Source: Ephydatia muelleri
Lineage: Eukaryota > Porifera > Demospongiae > Spongillida > Spongillidae
Assembly: GCA_013339895.1 (NCBI GenBank)
Contig: JABACO010000003.1
Coordinates: 13,741,365 to 13,805,364 of the forward strand
Direction: 5' to 3'
DNA: 64,000 bases
Position numbers and translations under genes: made by a program. A model generated the notes under the pieces. That model did not search any database. It saw nothing but the letters and a program-made list of their open reading frames with translations, and had not been told where the DNA came from. Within the stretch, counting starts at the first letter, position 1. Each line of letters begins with the position of its first letter. This document shows positions 1 through 11,537 of the stretch, in pieces.

Positions 1-244
1 TTACAACATATCAAAACTGATTCTAAAATAGTTGTGGGACCATAAAATTTAGAATAAATTTTGCATAATGTTTCGATGTAATTGATCATATCCATTTGGT
101 CTGACTTCATATCTGTGTTATAATTCTGTGCAACGTTCCAAGACTACATCAGTGCATTAGTGTTAAGGAATAAACAGCGAGCAGTTCACATGGCACCCTT
201 AGAGATATAGTGAATTACCTAGCTTTGCAATTACATAGTTGTAT

Positions 245-780
245 TGGAACGTTCTATACGAAAATGGGTCTTGTGAATTTTATTTTATAACATAAAATTT
301 AAATCGATATATCTTCCGAAATATTAACGCTATCGGGCTCCTATTTTTAACACAACATACCACACCATTACTGTATGTGAAAATCAATTTTGTTGTCTTA
401 CACATGCGGGGTACCGACGTTTCAAGGTCCGATACCCCGTAGGGTTCAAAACGGCCACATCTTCAGGTAGGAGTGTCCAAATCGGTTCAAAATAGGTATC
501 TGTGTAGAAGGGTCTTACCGCTATTGATTTGTTCTGTTCGTTAATTTTTGCTTTATCCGCTATGGAGATACAAGTCTGCAAAGTAATTGCATATTTCCCG
601 GGCGTTACGCGCCATTAACGTATTACGACTGGATTCGAGGACGTCGTCGAAGCCAGTCGTAATACGTTAATGGCGTGGTATGTTGTGTTAAAAATAGGAA
701 CCCGGTAGCGTTAATATTTCGGAAGATATATCGATTTAAATATAAAATCCGCAAGACCCATTTTCGTATAGAACGTTCCA
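245..780. repeat. Fold-back (TIR) element, about 536 bp
   Basis: The ends are inverted copies of each other. The left arm (245 to about 366) begins TGGAACGTTCTATACG, and the right arm (about 664-780) is its reverse complement with a few changes and small indels. A second, perfect 22-bp inverted repeat (611-632 with 653-674) forms an inner hairpin with a 20-base loop. TAT lies directly outside both ends (242-244 and 781-783) and may be a 3-bp target duplication. There is no transposase, so this is a non-autonomous DNA element of unassigned superfamily. Confidence 0.75.
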
Positions 781-1234
781 TATAATTCAACATAGAATGC
801 AGAATAAATTAATTTTGCATGTGTGATATAAGTCAATCTTGGAATTTATTTCTGAACACATGTTTGGGATTCCCAACTCACTGTAGTTTCCGAATAAGGG
901 TTTTGAGGTAGTTCTTTGTAGAAGCTCCACTACAGCTTAAGAACACCTGTGTCCACAAGGGAAAATAGCATGGGTATTCTGATGTCTGGTAAAATACAGG
1001 CATTTGGAAAAGGACCAACCCTTTCAATGAGCGATGAGAGATACTCAGGCTGAAGATAAAGAAATAGATATGCTCCCCAAATGTAGACAATGAGAAGTAT
1101 GATATCCTTCAGGACAGATCCAGATATCACTTTGTTCGTGCATGTAATTGAACTTTGGTTTGGTGACAACATTGCAGCAGCCTTTGGTTAAACAGATCGG
1201 TATGCAGTGATGTCAAACCTCATTATTAAAAACA

Positions 1235-1348
1235 CTAGTAAGGTTTCCTATAGAGCTGCTCTATTCTTGCACACAATACATCAGCCATGAGTAAATTCTG
1301 AATACTCGACAATTGAAGATTACATATTATAAAACGTGCACCTGGGTT
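1235..1348 (-). CDS. Terminal exon (3) of an unrecognised minus-strand gene
   Basis: This exon codes for 37 residues, starting NPGARFIICNLQL and ending IEQLYRKPY before a TAG stop. The acceptor is a good pyrimidine-rich TTTCTTAAG just upstream on the minus strand. Its phase matches exon 2 exactly (both phase 0), giving an intron of 200 bp. The reading frame is biased toward hydrophobic and helix-forming residues. No domain is recognised. A further open stretch with a hydrophobic segment lies at 930-1172 on the same strand and could belong to the same or an alternative transcript. Confidence 0.4.
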   Translation of the reverse strand, partial: NPGARFIICNLQLSSIQNLLMADVLCARIEQLYRKPY

Positions 1349-1548
1349 CTTAAGAAACATGTGAGTATTTGAGCCACACATGTGTATATAAGGACCGCAA
1401 AGAACACAGAAAGATATGCAATATTGCACCACTTAATTGGCTTGGGGGCCTCTGAATCATGAGTCCATAATCGGCGCCATCCAACCTGGAGATTATGGAA
1501 TCAAATATGACTCCTCGGTGTGCACTGACCATGCGGGAGTGCACTCAC

Positions 1549-1632
1549 CAACTTTAGGAATCCAAGGTACGGCCGCAGCACTGTCATCTGACAGTGCTGC
1601 AGTGCCTGTTCAGTGGCCTTGTAGCCTGAAAT
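1549..1632 (-). CDS. Internal exon (2) of the same unrecognised gene
   Basis: This 84-bp exon is exactly 28 codons and reads ISGYKATEQALQHCQMTVL and onward to GFLKL. It is bounded by a TTGCAG acceptor and a strong GTGAGT donor on the minus strand. Phase 0 at both ends agrees with its neighbours. A perfect 11-bp inverted repeat (CAGCACTGTCA / TGACAGTGCTG, near 1576-1599) lies inside the coding part. The clean exon borders, rather than any homology, make this a believable host gene. I do not recognise the protein. Confidence 0.45.
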
Positions 1633-1745
1633 CTGCAATAGGATAAGACAAATAGTTTAACAGACATGCACATAAGTGTCATCGTGATGATGCATGCGAT
1701 ATAGAGTGCATTCTATATCAGATAATTATATATGTCTAACTTTAC

Positions 1746-1868
1746 CTCTATAGTTTCAAAGTCATAGCGCTCAGCACTTTCGAAGTCACTGCTGATAATG
1801 TTGTTCACTAAAGAGCTGTGTTCATCGACAGCTGTAATGCTTTTTGTCATTTGATCAGTTTTATGAGT
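1746..1868 (-). CDS. Upstream exon (1) of the same unrecognised gene
   Basis: The open frame reads GTHKTDQMTKSITAVDEH, then an acidic Ser/Glu-rich stretch ending YDFETIE, and meets a GTAAAGTT donor at 1740-1745. The intron to exon 2 is 113 bp. The 5' border is uncertain: an acceptor-like GGGAGTAG sits near 1870, but the frame stays open to 1991. A diverged copy of this exon and its upstream intron lies inverted at about 6640-6790, so the locus has been partly duplicated. The function is unknown. Confidence 0.4.
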
Positions 1869-2319
1869 CCCTCCTACTCCCAGTAGAGTAGAAAAGATTA
1901 ACACATACATGTAAGTTTTAAATTTCACACCACCTACAAAGTTGCCAAACAGTACACTGTAGGGGCAACTAAAGTGTAGTAGATACATCATGCATCATTA
2001 ATGTTTAATTCATACAATTACACCTGCACTCTTTTCGTCATGAGTAAAGATGTAAAACATATAATATAATTTGGATACCCCAATTCAGCAGTAGTTCAAA
2101 TGCTAACAAACAATTTGCTTTGGGTTCTACCTGGTTACTGCATTGCATGCATAGAGATTTATTTAGCCTTGAATTGTGGGAGGGGAAGAGAAAAATAGCA
2201 TGAACTACACACTAGTCTGCATAATAATATATCCTTACTAGTGAAGATATACTTTATCATTCATTTGAAATGCTGGTGACATGCAGTTGGTGAACTTGTT
2301 GTGGAGCCTCCTCAACAGT

Positions 2320-2347
2320 GGGGGGGGGGGGGGGGGGGGGGGGGGGG
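2320..2347. repeat. Poly-G tract
   Basis: An uninterrupted run of G of about 27 bases. The rest of 2000-3340 is AT-rich and shows no convincing coding frame. Confidence 0.95.
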
Positions 2348-3349
2348 CAATCACCATGTAATCTAATCTTATGTATTGTATTATTGACATTAACATAAAC
2401 TCAAGTATAAATTCACATTTATGGGGATGTCAAAAGAAGTACTCATTATTCAACATTGCCCAGGTCTGAATCAACATTTTCAACTTTATCACTTCTGCCC
2501 AGGATGAGCTTTCTCTCTGCTCAGTAAATTCAGGTTCTTGACTGTTGCTTATTAATGAATCACACAGAGTGTGTAATGATGCAGTACTATATCAATTAAT
2601 CAACACAATTGTGGCCTGACGAGATTATGAGTAGAACTTTCTCATAATAGGGAAAAGATAAATAGAACAATAGGTGAACACATTTTAAGAGCACAATAAA
2701 ATAGCTGCTGGTCACATGAAAATTAAGCTGCTGCTGGATTCTGCTGAGGTAGCTACATCTAGTTGAAATGTAATCGAGGATGAAGCATTGAAAATAATTA
2801 GTGGTTCCATTGCCAAGTATTGAATCAGGATTGAAAGCATGAAGCAGTATGAATCAATAGAAATCTGAATACATATACAATAACATCTAAAGTGTTATAA
2901 TAATATGTTAAGGTGAAAAAAACTGGCTTCTAATAACTACATTTCCACTAACAACAGGTTCACCTGAAAGTGTATGCTGAGTGAAATAATTGTAATTCTG
3001 TTTACGCATGTAGTACATGGATGCATTACTTTATAAATTTCAAACATTTATCCAATATTAAATATTTTCTGTACTGTTCTTCAACATCAGCTTGTCAAAA
3101 TGTTGAACCTATCTTTTTACTCATTGATCACTAAAATATGGAAAGGATGCTCATTGTACTGTAAGTGTGAAAACAATGATCGAAGTCTTCATTTATGTAT
3201 AATTCAAAGGTACTCAAGATTATACTAGATGTATAGTACAACCGTTTGACATGATAATATAACTCTCCACATGAATATTTATGCTTTTCCCATCTTCATA
3301 CCTACTTCCTAGCCTATCCTGTGTTTGTTAAAAGTTCGTAACTTACAAC

Positions 3350-3382
3350 CGTCACCGAAAAAAGTACACTTTTTTCAGTGAC
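3350..3382. repeat. Short hairpin
   Basis: The arms GTCACCGAAAAAAGT and ACTTTTTTCAGTGAC pair almost perfectly around a short loop. Similar AAAAAAGTGTACTT text recurs near 4209, which suggests a small dispersed element. Confidence 0.4.
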
Positions 3383-3635
3383 GTTTTTCTCATTCGTATA
3401 CAGTGAATATATTTCTCATTTCTACACACAAACATCGAATTCTACTAATTTTGGCATTGCAGTCTTTCAGCTCTCTGAAAGACAGAGTTCAAAGCCAAAT
3501 GTCTATCATATAGGTCTGGGCACGATGGAAATAAGTAATTACGCGTATACGGGCGGAGGTCCTATTAAAGCTTCACGCTAATATTAGTGACATATAAGCC
3601 ACGCATTCGTCGATTATCGTTTCTCTTACTCTCCC

Positions 3636-3787
<152 letters not shown>

Positions 3788-3864
3788 CAACGGCTTTTCT
3801 GATGTTAATCCTGCACAAAACGTATCAATTTGTAAAGTTTTCATGTACTCTGTGATGCTCCTTA

Positions 3865-4014
3865 CTAGCTCGTACGGGTTGTATCTGGTAACGATCTATC
3901 CTTCCTTGGACGACCTGGACGTTGGTGGGGTTTGCATAGACAACACTTAGTGCAACGCGTTCCTCCATCACACTTAGTGCACACTGGTTTCTTGTGCTTC
4001 TCAGCACCATTTTA
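3865..4014 (-). CDS. Cys-rich exon with AT-hook-like tail
   Basis: On the minus strand one frame reads KPVCTKCDGGTRCTKCCLCK and then PHQRPGRPRK. That gives C-x2-C-x5-C-x2-CC-x2-C-x2-H, a compact zinc-binding pattern, followed by RPGRPRK, which resembles an AT-hook (GRP core flanked by Arg/Lys). The frame opens just after a stop near 4013 and ends at a TAG near 3865, so this is either a single exon or a remnant. The spacing of six Cys plus His and a basic DNA-binding tail is unlikely by chance. It would suit a transcription factor or a transposon-encoded DNA-binding protein. No family is assigned. Confidence 0.4.
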
Positions 4015-4825
4015 CACTCGACTCGTCCACTAATGACTAAATAACGAATTACGTCACTTTCCATGGGTCTGGGGACTTATCAAGGCAAGTTGGCTTAACG
4101 TTTTGTACAAAATCTAAGTGGATTAATGAAACGTTATTCGCTATGATCTCTATTGGTAAACAAACTAAGCATGAAAGCACAATAAAACTTGTTGAATAGG
4201 GCTTGAGAAAAAAGTGTACTTACGTCCCCGCGATGACCGAGAAATTGCGAATCGCGTCTCTTACAATGCATACAGATCTTGTGCAATTCCAACAGTGAAA
4301 TGTTGTATTCTGGCCTTTTTAATTTCAGGTCTCATTGAGTTATGCATGTTACAATCTTTGAAATGATCAGCAGATTTGCTAAGTATAAGGACAAATCCTA
4401 AGGAGCATCCTCACATATCAATATCAGATAACTAAACACACCTTTGTTCTTTGTAGCCTCGTGTTCATTCAGCTGATGGAGGGAGATGTCTGCTCCATGG
4501 GTGCTGATCGCTCCACCATACAATGAGTAACTATTTGAGTGATAATTACATAGCAAGCATGTTACACAATAAATCAAATCAATGGGAATAGCTATTTGTT
4601 GCATCATTTTCACAGCTGTGCAAAATCATTCACACATGAACAGTAGGCTCAATGCAAGCCATGTGGATGATAAAAGATGGCTGATGGTGAGCCTCATTGA
4701 TGTTAATGTGCTTCCAAGAGCTCTGCTATCATCATGTACACACATAGGCATAGAGTATGCGTACGTGGAGGCCCCTCCGGCATATTGTTGAGTCCCCATT
4801 TGGATGCCAAGCGCGTACAGGTATA

Positions 4826-5180
4826 TCTATACATGTGCACACAACCGTTACACCATTCATGCATTGCATGATGTAGATCTTGCAATGTAGGTAACAAATA
4901 ATGTGTTGATCACGACTCCATGACACATGCGTATGCTCGCAGCACTTGTAACCTTATAAGTGCAGGTTTGCATTGGTTACTACAAAGTGATTGCCAAAAT
5001 CACTTTGAATACCATCGTACTTGCAATATATAGACCTATGGTCATAAATATGTTTGAACACCTGTTGGGGTTCAGTACATTTTGTGTGTCCATCATATAA
5101 CGTTGCTATTGTTGTTACTTTTTTATTAACTGGCAAAAGGGAGGAGTGAACTGGCATTGTAAACTCACTCTGATGTGATG
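4826..5180. repeat. Diverged dispersed repeat, copy 1
   Basis: Text such as GCACTTGTAACCTTATAAGTGCA and its surroundings resembles 44560-44860 at roughly 70 percent by eye. There is no coding content. 4065-4825 shows nothing convincing. Confidence 0.35.
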
Positions 5181-5397
5181 CATTAGTGAAGTCAAGTCAT
5201 CTGAATAATGGGGTTCTTTGGCAGGTGGAACATAATCACTTTGCCAATTACAATTACGTTGTGTTTAAACTTTAAATATACCCTTCCTAGGTGTTTATAC
5301 CTACAATTAAGCTGTTCTTATTATTCAAACAAAATTCATTATTATTTACACGCTGATGACGCCTATACATGTAAGCTTGTACAGGTAATTAATTCCC

Positions 5398-5600
5398 AGC
5401 CCTTGACGGTTGACCGCCGACCGTGACCGCCAAACTCGAGATTTGACGGTTTTGGCGGTCAGAAATGGCCGTGACCGTGTCGGATAGGCTGCTAACGGTT
5501 GGCCGTGGCCGTGACCGGGAAGGATTGATGCCGGCCATTGCTGGCCGTGACCGTGACCGTCAGGGGTCTAATCCGGTCAGCCGGCCGTCCGGGACTTGTT
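5398..5600. repeat. GC-rich degenerate GGCCGTGACCG cluster
   Basis: A sharp GC-rich island in AT-rich surroundings. GACCGTGACCG, GGCCGTGACCG and near variants occur many times with irregular spacing and in both orientations (GACGGTTTTGGCGGTC). It is not a clean tandem array. 5600-6190 holds no recognisable gene. Confidence 0.6.
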
Positions 5601-6299
5601 CCAATTAGTCAGCCGCGGCAAAACTGACTGGCAGTATGAGTTCAGTGCTGTGGCATCATTCTGTTTAGTTGGATATTACATTTCCATCAAATCGCATCGA
5701 TATTTCGAAACGGACTAAAAACAGGGCACTGTGTACATAATTATTATCGCCAGCGAAGGCATCTGGGTGTCCGCCCAGACCCCTTTGCTGGCGAGGAGAG
5801 GGCTCCTGTCACTCACCCCCTTCTCAGATTTTCAACCTTGTCGCCAGTAAACCCGTTGCCTAACAGCTATAAGACCGGAGTAGTTCATTGTCTTGTATGT
5901 AGACAACATGCAAGAATCGTATACAACATGCGCATACCCGGTACACAGAGCACAACATGACACCACTGCAGTTAACCAACACGCAAGTCGTGAAACATAA
6001 AGACCCACTTAACACACAAGAACGATAACAGCTGAGCCCCCAAACAGACAAATCATACATTGTCTAGAATATTTTTGCCTTGCCAAACAATTATGTCGCG
6101 CTCAGCAGAGCTCTCCGAAGCCATTTAGGTATGAACCACGCCCACAAGGAAATCATCTGATGTAAATCAAATGGGGGTGGAGCCGTGTTGGTTTATAAAA
6201 GGTTAGTATATAACAATTTGGTGGAAATGGGGGGAGGAAGGAGGAGGATATGAAGAGTTGAATGTGTCAAAATTTGATGAAAATTTGCCGCTTTTCCCC

Positions 6300-6510
6300 G
6301 TATATCCGCTAGTATCCGAAAAACGTCATTCCATCTGGGCACGAGGAAAAGATATGTTTCCGGAAAATTTCGGGCCACTTTGCGAGTATACGGAAAGGGT
6401 CATTCCAGCAGGCACGAGGCTTCACGAAAACTACCCGATATATCCCGTATATCGTCCGTATATCCGGAAAGGGTCATTCAATCAGGGCACGAGGAAGAAC
6501 CAAGCTCCTC
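6300..6510. repeat. Three-unit degenerate tandem repeat, about 80-bp period
   Basis: The phrase TATCCGGAAAGGGTCATTC, then a few bases, then GGGCACGAGG, recurs near 6313, 6389 and 6470. The frame stays open across all three units (104 codons, 6258-6572), but the peptide has no recognised features and no ATG at its first codon. The open frame is probably a by-product. Confidence 0.5.
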
Positions 6511-6985
6511 CCAAACATTTTAACATCCGACTTGACCGGCCTTCTAATTTGCAATCGTACCATGATGCATGATGCAACTAGTACAGCTTTATTCGTTCCA
6601 CAGTGCACTATTTTGCAAGATAAAATGCACTTTTCTAGGTGGTGTGAAATTTAAAATGTATGTTTGTGTTAATCTGTAATGCTCAACTGGGTGTAGGGGG
6701 GCCTACAGCAAGAACTCATCGAACCTCAAAAAGCATTACAACTGTTGGTTAGCACATCTCTATAGTAAACAACAAATTAGATAGCGCAGTTGTCACGTAG
6801 CGAATTATAAATTATTCTATTCACAGTGCATGCGTTGAAAAGAATAATGACATTCCCATTAGTTCAGAAGAATGCAATATTGTCCATACGTCAAGTCCTC
6901 CACAATAAATAAATTTAAAAAACGTTTTTTCACATGCATGTATTTCTTTCTGTTTGGAAAAGCTTTGCACCTTGTGAATGTGAAC

Positions 6986-7161
6986 TCAACTTTTCATTTT
7001 GATTAGGAAACTCAACAACACATCCATCACATTTGAGTTGCATTTGATGTACCATTCACCAGCAAGGTGTTTATCATAAAAATCTTCATGGCCATACTCC
7101 TTATAGCCTCTTTCTCTAATGATTCCTTTCTCAACGAAAGAGGAATACAAACATTTACACT
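6986..7161 (-). CDS. Predicted terminal exon, unrecognised protein
   Basis: The minus-strand frame reads CKCLYSSFVEKGIIRERG, then YKEYGHEDFYDKHLAGEWYI, then KCNSNVMDVLLSFLIKMKS and a stop. The composition is typical of real protein (charged, aromatic and aliphatic residues mixed). An acceptor (TATGCACAG) immediately precedes it. No upstream exon was identified with confidence. The paired cysteines (CKC and a later KC) could bind metal, but no family is assigned. Confidence 0.35.
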
Positions 7162-7397
7162 CTGTGCATAGGTACATAGAGCTACATGTAGCGTCCCATA
7201 GGATTGGCCTCTGTACATACATTGCATGCATACGCACACATACACACATATTCACATGGTCACACATGTGTCAAAAACATTAGCACTCTCTAATAATGAT
7301 GGTATGCATACTGACACACATTTCCTATATCTCTCTGCACATGTTCCGCATATGCCTGGCTATGCAATTTTGATCTATTCCACACATGCACATACAT

Positions 7398-8305
7398 TTT
7401 TGAAGGCCCCCTGATTTAGAGAGTTTCCTTTGAGACTGACTACAACTGCTCATAGATAATGTAGCAACATGTAGGCACTGTAGTGTCCCACAGGTTTTTA
7501 CCCTCCGAGACTTTTTAAAGGACAAGTACCATTGTTATTATGCAAGAGGCTTTTTTTTCCCCCTTAGTGTGGTTCAGGGCTGAAATAATGTTATTAAACT
7601 TTCACTTCCACCTAATGTCTGTGTAGACTTATCAAACAGGCCAGGACCCCTGACCTAGCATGATAGGTTAAGATCATTGCCAGAGGCCAATGCAGGAACA
7701 CCCTTCCAAAATATAGATAAACTTACAGTCCTGCCTGGCACATCCTTTTTCATCAAGCAGAGGCAAGACAGTGTTGCATGTCACACTGGCTGTATTCAGG
7801 GATTACTTGAGTGTACAAATACTCCTACAGAAAGGTATTGCAATCAGGAGCACGATATGAAGCACACCCTTTGAAGGCCACTGATGTAGAGAGTTTCCTT
7901 TGAAACATGACTACAACTGCTCATAGCTAATGCAGCAACATGTAGTAGTGTCTCACTGGTTTTACCCTCTGAGACAAATTAAAGGACAAGTGCCATTGTA
8001 ATGCAAGTGGCTTTTGTTTTTTTCCTTAGTGTGGTTCAGGTTGAAATAACGATATTTAACTTTCACTTCCACCTTATGTCTGTGTAGACTTACCAAAGGT
8101 GAGGCCTGACCTAGCATGATAGCGAGAAATCATTGCCAGAGGCCAATGCAGGAGCACTCTTCCAAAATATAAATTAACGTACACTACCTGCTCCTCTTTC
8201 ATCAAGCAGTGTTGCATGTCACATTAGCTGTATTCAGGGAATTAAATGAGAGTACAAATACTCCTACAAAAGGGTATTGCAATAGCATGGTGTGAAGCAC
8301 AATAT
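7398..8305. repeat. Tandem segmental duplication, two copies
   Basis: Copy 1 (7398-7869, 472 bp) and copy 2 (7870 to about 8305) lie head to tail. Both open TTTGAAGGCC and share long blocks such as GACTACAACTGCTCATAG and CTAGCATGATAG. Copy 2 has several short deletions. There is no gene in either copy. Confidence 0.85.
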
Positions 8306-8309
8306 GTGC

Positions 8310-9740
8310 TGTGTTACTTATTGTGAGAGGGCTGGGAACAGCAATCTGATGAGTGCATGTACACTGGTTTAATACCCTGCATTCACTAATGCGACGTGGG
8401 ACATGCAAAACTGATGAAAAGCAGGTCTGTAAGACCTAGGTTGCCTATGGCGATGAATATTATTGAACCTACCCTATCGTTGCAGTAGGTCAGGGCCCTG
8501 TGGTAAATTTACACAGACATACTAATGTAGTCTCATGGCATTCAGCACTGTTGAATGCCGATCATCTGGTCCCCAGACTAATACTGAAACAAGCTAGTAA
8601 TAATTTCATAGTCCATAAACAGGTTCGATCGTTTTAAGCTAGGTGAAGCCTACGTGCGACTGGAAAGTACTATCTTTGAAGACAAGAGCTCTAAACCAAC
8701 TGTATAAGTAGATCAAAATCGCCATTTCGTGCGTACACGTCAGCGTGGTTGTCTTCATATATCAGTCGAGCTGCTGGCTGGCTGACATTGCCGCTCGTTC
8801 AGTGCACTACTGATACGGGATTGCGCTTTACTCCGACACGGGCGGGTTGCCACATATACAGCGCACAAATAAAGTAGGCTTTACCGTTACTGGACGCGGA
8901 AACTAAATTAGGCTGAGCGATCCTGTAAGTTCAGAACTCTCGTTAGCGGGGGTCGGCAATACGTTAGACGTCATTACTAGGCTAGCACATTATTGATGAC
9001 TAATTCGCTAGTTCTAAACTAGAACTAAAATTTGACCATTAAAAACAATTCTTAGATAAATAAATTCGCTTATGAATAAATTATACGAGATAGAAATTAA
9101 AATGTTGTCTTGATTTTAGATAAACGATGCTTAACACTAATGTAAAGAAACACACATATTAGACCAATTAGTACATAGTAAACCTGTTTACAATTCAATT
9201 AAAAAATAAAAGCAAGATGACCAGCTATGTATGGGCCATTCTGGATATGTGACAGCCGGAATTTTTCTTTAAGTGGCTGTCCCAGCTCTGCTGACAACAG
9301 ACCCCTCAATGCAGAACTCTATGCTTCACAATTGTGACAGTCATTTCTGAGATGCTTCATTGAAATACATGCATCACGGATACTGGTAATGTCACATTTT
9401 GTTCTGCGACAGGAGTGGTGCTCTCTCGAGCACTAGCACTTTCCACATAGAGCAAAGGAGCCGAATGTGGAACGCACCGTATTATGGAACACTAAATGTC
9501 ATTAAAATTTTTATTCAACGCTCACGTGTTTACAATGAATGTATTCTTAAGGTCATCCCACAGTAGGCAGCAATGGTGCACACAAATCAATGAATCTTAT
9601 TATAATGCCTTGCAATCATTAAAGGAATTTCTTTTTTAAGCAGGTAGCAAACCGCCATGCAGCTGTGTGCTTATACAACACCCTAAGTATGTTTTTCTTT
9701 TCATTGTACCGAGTTGCCGGCTTCGATAGAAGAGGCTCTA
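8310..9740. other. Unannotated stretch
   Basis: No coding frame, TIR or tandem repeat that I can support. A short text near 9215-9255 (AAGATGACC...GGATATG) faintly resembles the 5' part of the LINE at 21-24 kb. Confidence 0.5.
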
Positions 9741-9751
9741 TAAATTATAGC

Positions 9752-9914
9752 AGGCCAATTAATTGAACACGTGGAAGCGGCCCAGAAGAGGGTAAAAAAG
9801 GAAGCTAGTAGAACCTGTGGGTTGGATGAAGAACGACTTCACGTTGCCCAAGCTATATGCGATAGGTATGAGTGCATGGTGCTTCGAAGAAACTACTTAC
9901 CGCCGACCGAGTAG
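9752..9914 (+). CDS. Coding-like segment, unrecognised
   Basis: After an acceptor-like TTATAGCAG the frame reads GQLIEHVEAAQKRVKKEA, then SRTCGLDEERLHVAQAICDR, then YECMVLRRNYLPPTE and a stop. It is rich in charged residues and looks helical. A second short frame starting inside it (VEQMEAAIARLSKQIRELL) follows directly, also amphipathic. This may be an exon or a relic of the gypsy-like fossil that starts about 300 bp downstream. There is no recognisable domain. Confidence 0.25.
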
Positions 9915-10215
9915 AACAGATGGAAGCAGCTATTGCACGGCTCTCGAAACAGATACGAGAGCTCCTTACCTTGAGCGTTCCAGAATAGTAAGCAGCTATA
10001 GGGTGATGAGAGGAGTTAGATAACAGACTATCAACCACAGTCATATGATAGAGATATTCAACAGAACATTGTTGAGCATGGCAGTAGAGTGGGATGAAAC
10101 TATTTTGGATGTGCAGTCGCCATTACTAATGTTTGCATAAGAACAAGCAGACATGAAACTACTGGGGTAAGTACACCATTCAATGGCAGTTGCATGCATG
10201 GGTGAATCTTCCCTG

Positions 10216-11147
10216 CAATCAAATATCGCGTAGAAAAGCTTCGAGCAGACGTTATTATTTATTCTGAGACATCCAAGCATCAGGAGTCACTTTGTCATAC
10301 TTGTAATTATCAGTCTGATTCAAATATTCACGTATCTCCGTGGTGGGCCTGCATGCGCATATACATATAATATATATATACATTTTGGAAGATATACTTC
10401 CTGGTGGACGTCATATCAAATTGATGAAATGGTGATTCTGCATTACTGAAATGTTCCAGACCTACAGATGGTCTTTTCACAGACCATGGCAAGGGCCATT
10501 ATTTAGGATGGAATAACACTACTTGGCCCAGTAACGTATCGAATCTCTAATTACCTCTAAATGATCTTTCTCGTTTGAAGTCTTATGCCAATTATAGTAG
10601 GACAATAGGACACTCCAGTGAACAAGGGGGACGATGATATGCTCATGCCTGAAGAGCAGATAGAGGAGTAGAGACCCTTACATCAGCAAGACCAGGTGCC
10701 AGGAGAACAGCAGGAACCTTGGTTTGGAACAGAATCCACACCGGGTGAAACCACACCCACTCATGCTGTCCCCCAGAACCTACACTAGAATTAGACGTCC
10801 ACCAGGAAGGTTTAAGGACCCAATAATGCTGCCAGTGTGAGAACACACCAAAAACGTATAGGGAGCGACGTCTACAGTCTGGAACTCTGACATTATGAAC
10901 GTGTACATAGTGCATGACGTAATAGATATTTTGTGACCTTGTGGCCTACGCTGAGTCTGCGCGGTCAACTCCAAGTCACTACGGCGCCAAGGCGTTACAC
11001 AATCAAATATCGCGTAGAAAAGCTTCGTGCAGACGTTATTATTTATTCTGAGACATTCAAGCATCAGCAGTGACTTTGTCGTACTTGTATTTAACGGTCT
11101 GATTCAAATATTCACGTATCTCCGTGGTGGGCCTGCATGCGCATATA
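10216..11147 (+). mobile_element. Ty3/gypsy fossil flanked by direct repeats
   Basis: Two direct repeats of about 147 bp (10216-10362 and 11000-11147), both starting CAATCAAATATCGCG, flank about 640 bp. Inside, near 10780-10841, one frame reads TRIRRPPGRFKDPIM, the typical basic tail of a Ty3/gypsy pol polyprotein. The rest of the element is gone, so this is a broken fossil. The repeats may be parts of its LTRs, but they lack clear TG...CA ends. The age is moderate, since the repeats differ at several sites. Confidence 0.55.
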
Positions 11148-11275
11148 CTGATATTAATAATTATGTCGCCAGTCTGTCATGAAATTGCCGCACACAAACG
11201 AACAAAAACAAACAAACAAACAAACAAACAAACACGAAATGATCTGATTGTAGACATGAGGTTCAGTTAATGGTG

Positions 11276-11458
11276 TCACAAAATAATGCAGGGCTCATAG
11301 ACGTTCAGTTCTACTGCCTCCTTCGTGCGGGTTTCGACAGCACCTTGCATTTTCGCGGGGGAGTACTCTGGTTGTCCCTCCCGATTCGATCCGTACATTG
11401 CCGTGTAGTAATCCGTCTCGCCCCGTTCAGTCCTCGTATTGTTGGCGGTGACGTCCAT
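11276..11458 (-). CDS. Small CaaX-box peptide, left-arm copy (60 aa)
   Basis: The 60-residue ORF starts MDVTANNTRTERGETDYYT, carries NREGQPEYS in the middle and ends NVYEPCIIL. CIIL is a CaaX box, and the terminal Leu predicts geranylgeranylation and membrane anchoring. The start is the first ATG, 79 bp after a TATA box (11530-11537). It has no signal peptide or membrane segment and is polar throughout. It differs from the right-arm copy at only about three residues. Mammalian G-protein gamma subunits share length and CaaX type but have an NPF motif and helices absent here, so I do not assign that family. The function is unknown. Confidence 0.5.
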   Translation of the reverse strand: MDVTANNTRTERGETDYYTAMYGSNREGQPEYSPAKMQGAVETRTKEAVELNVYEPCIIL

Positions 11459-11529
11459 TTAATCTCTATTCAATGTGACTCAATTATCTTTTGCCGTGTC
11501 GAGTATGCTGCTGCTCTAGGTTGGCGATG

Positions 11530-11537
11530 CTTATATA
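11530..11537 (-). promoter_or_regulatory. TATA box of left-arm CaaX gene
   Basis: TATATAAG on the minus strand, 79 bp before the ATG. The same spacing is found at the 19.3, 41.2 and 28.0 kb copies. Confidence 0.55.

Noticed and set aside
9197-9300. Second LINE copy
   Set aside because: Only a short, weak resemblance to 23850-23885; not enough to call.
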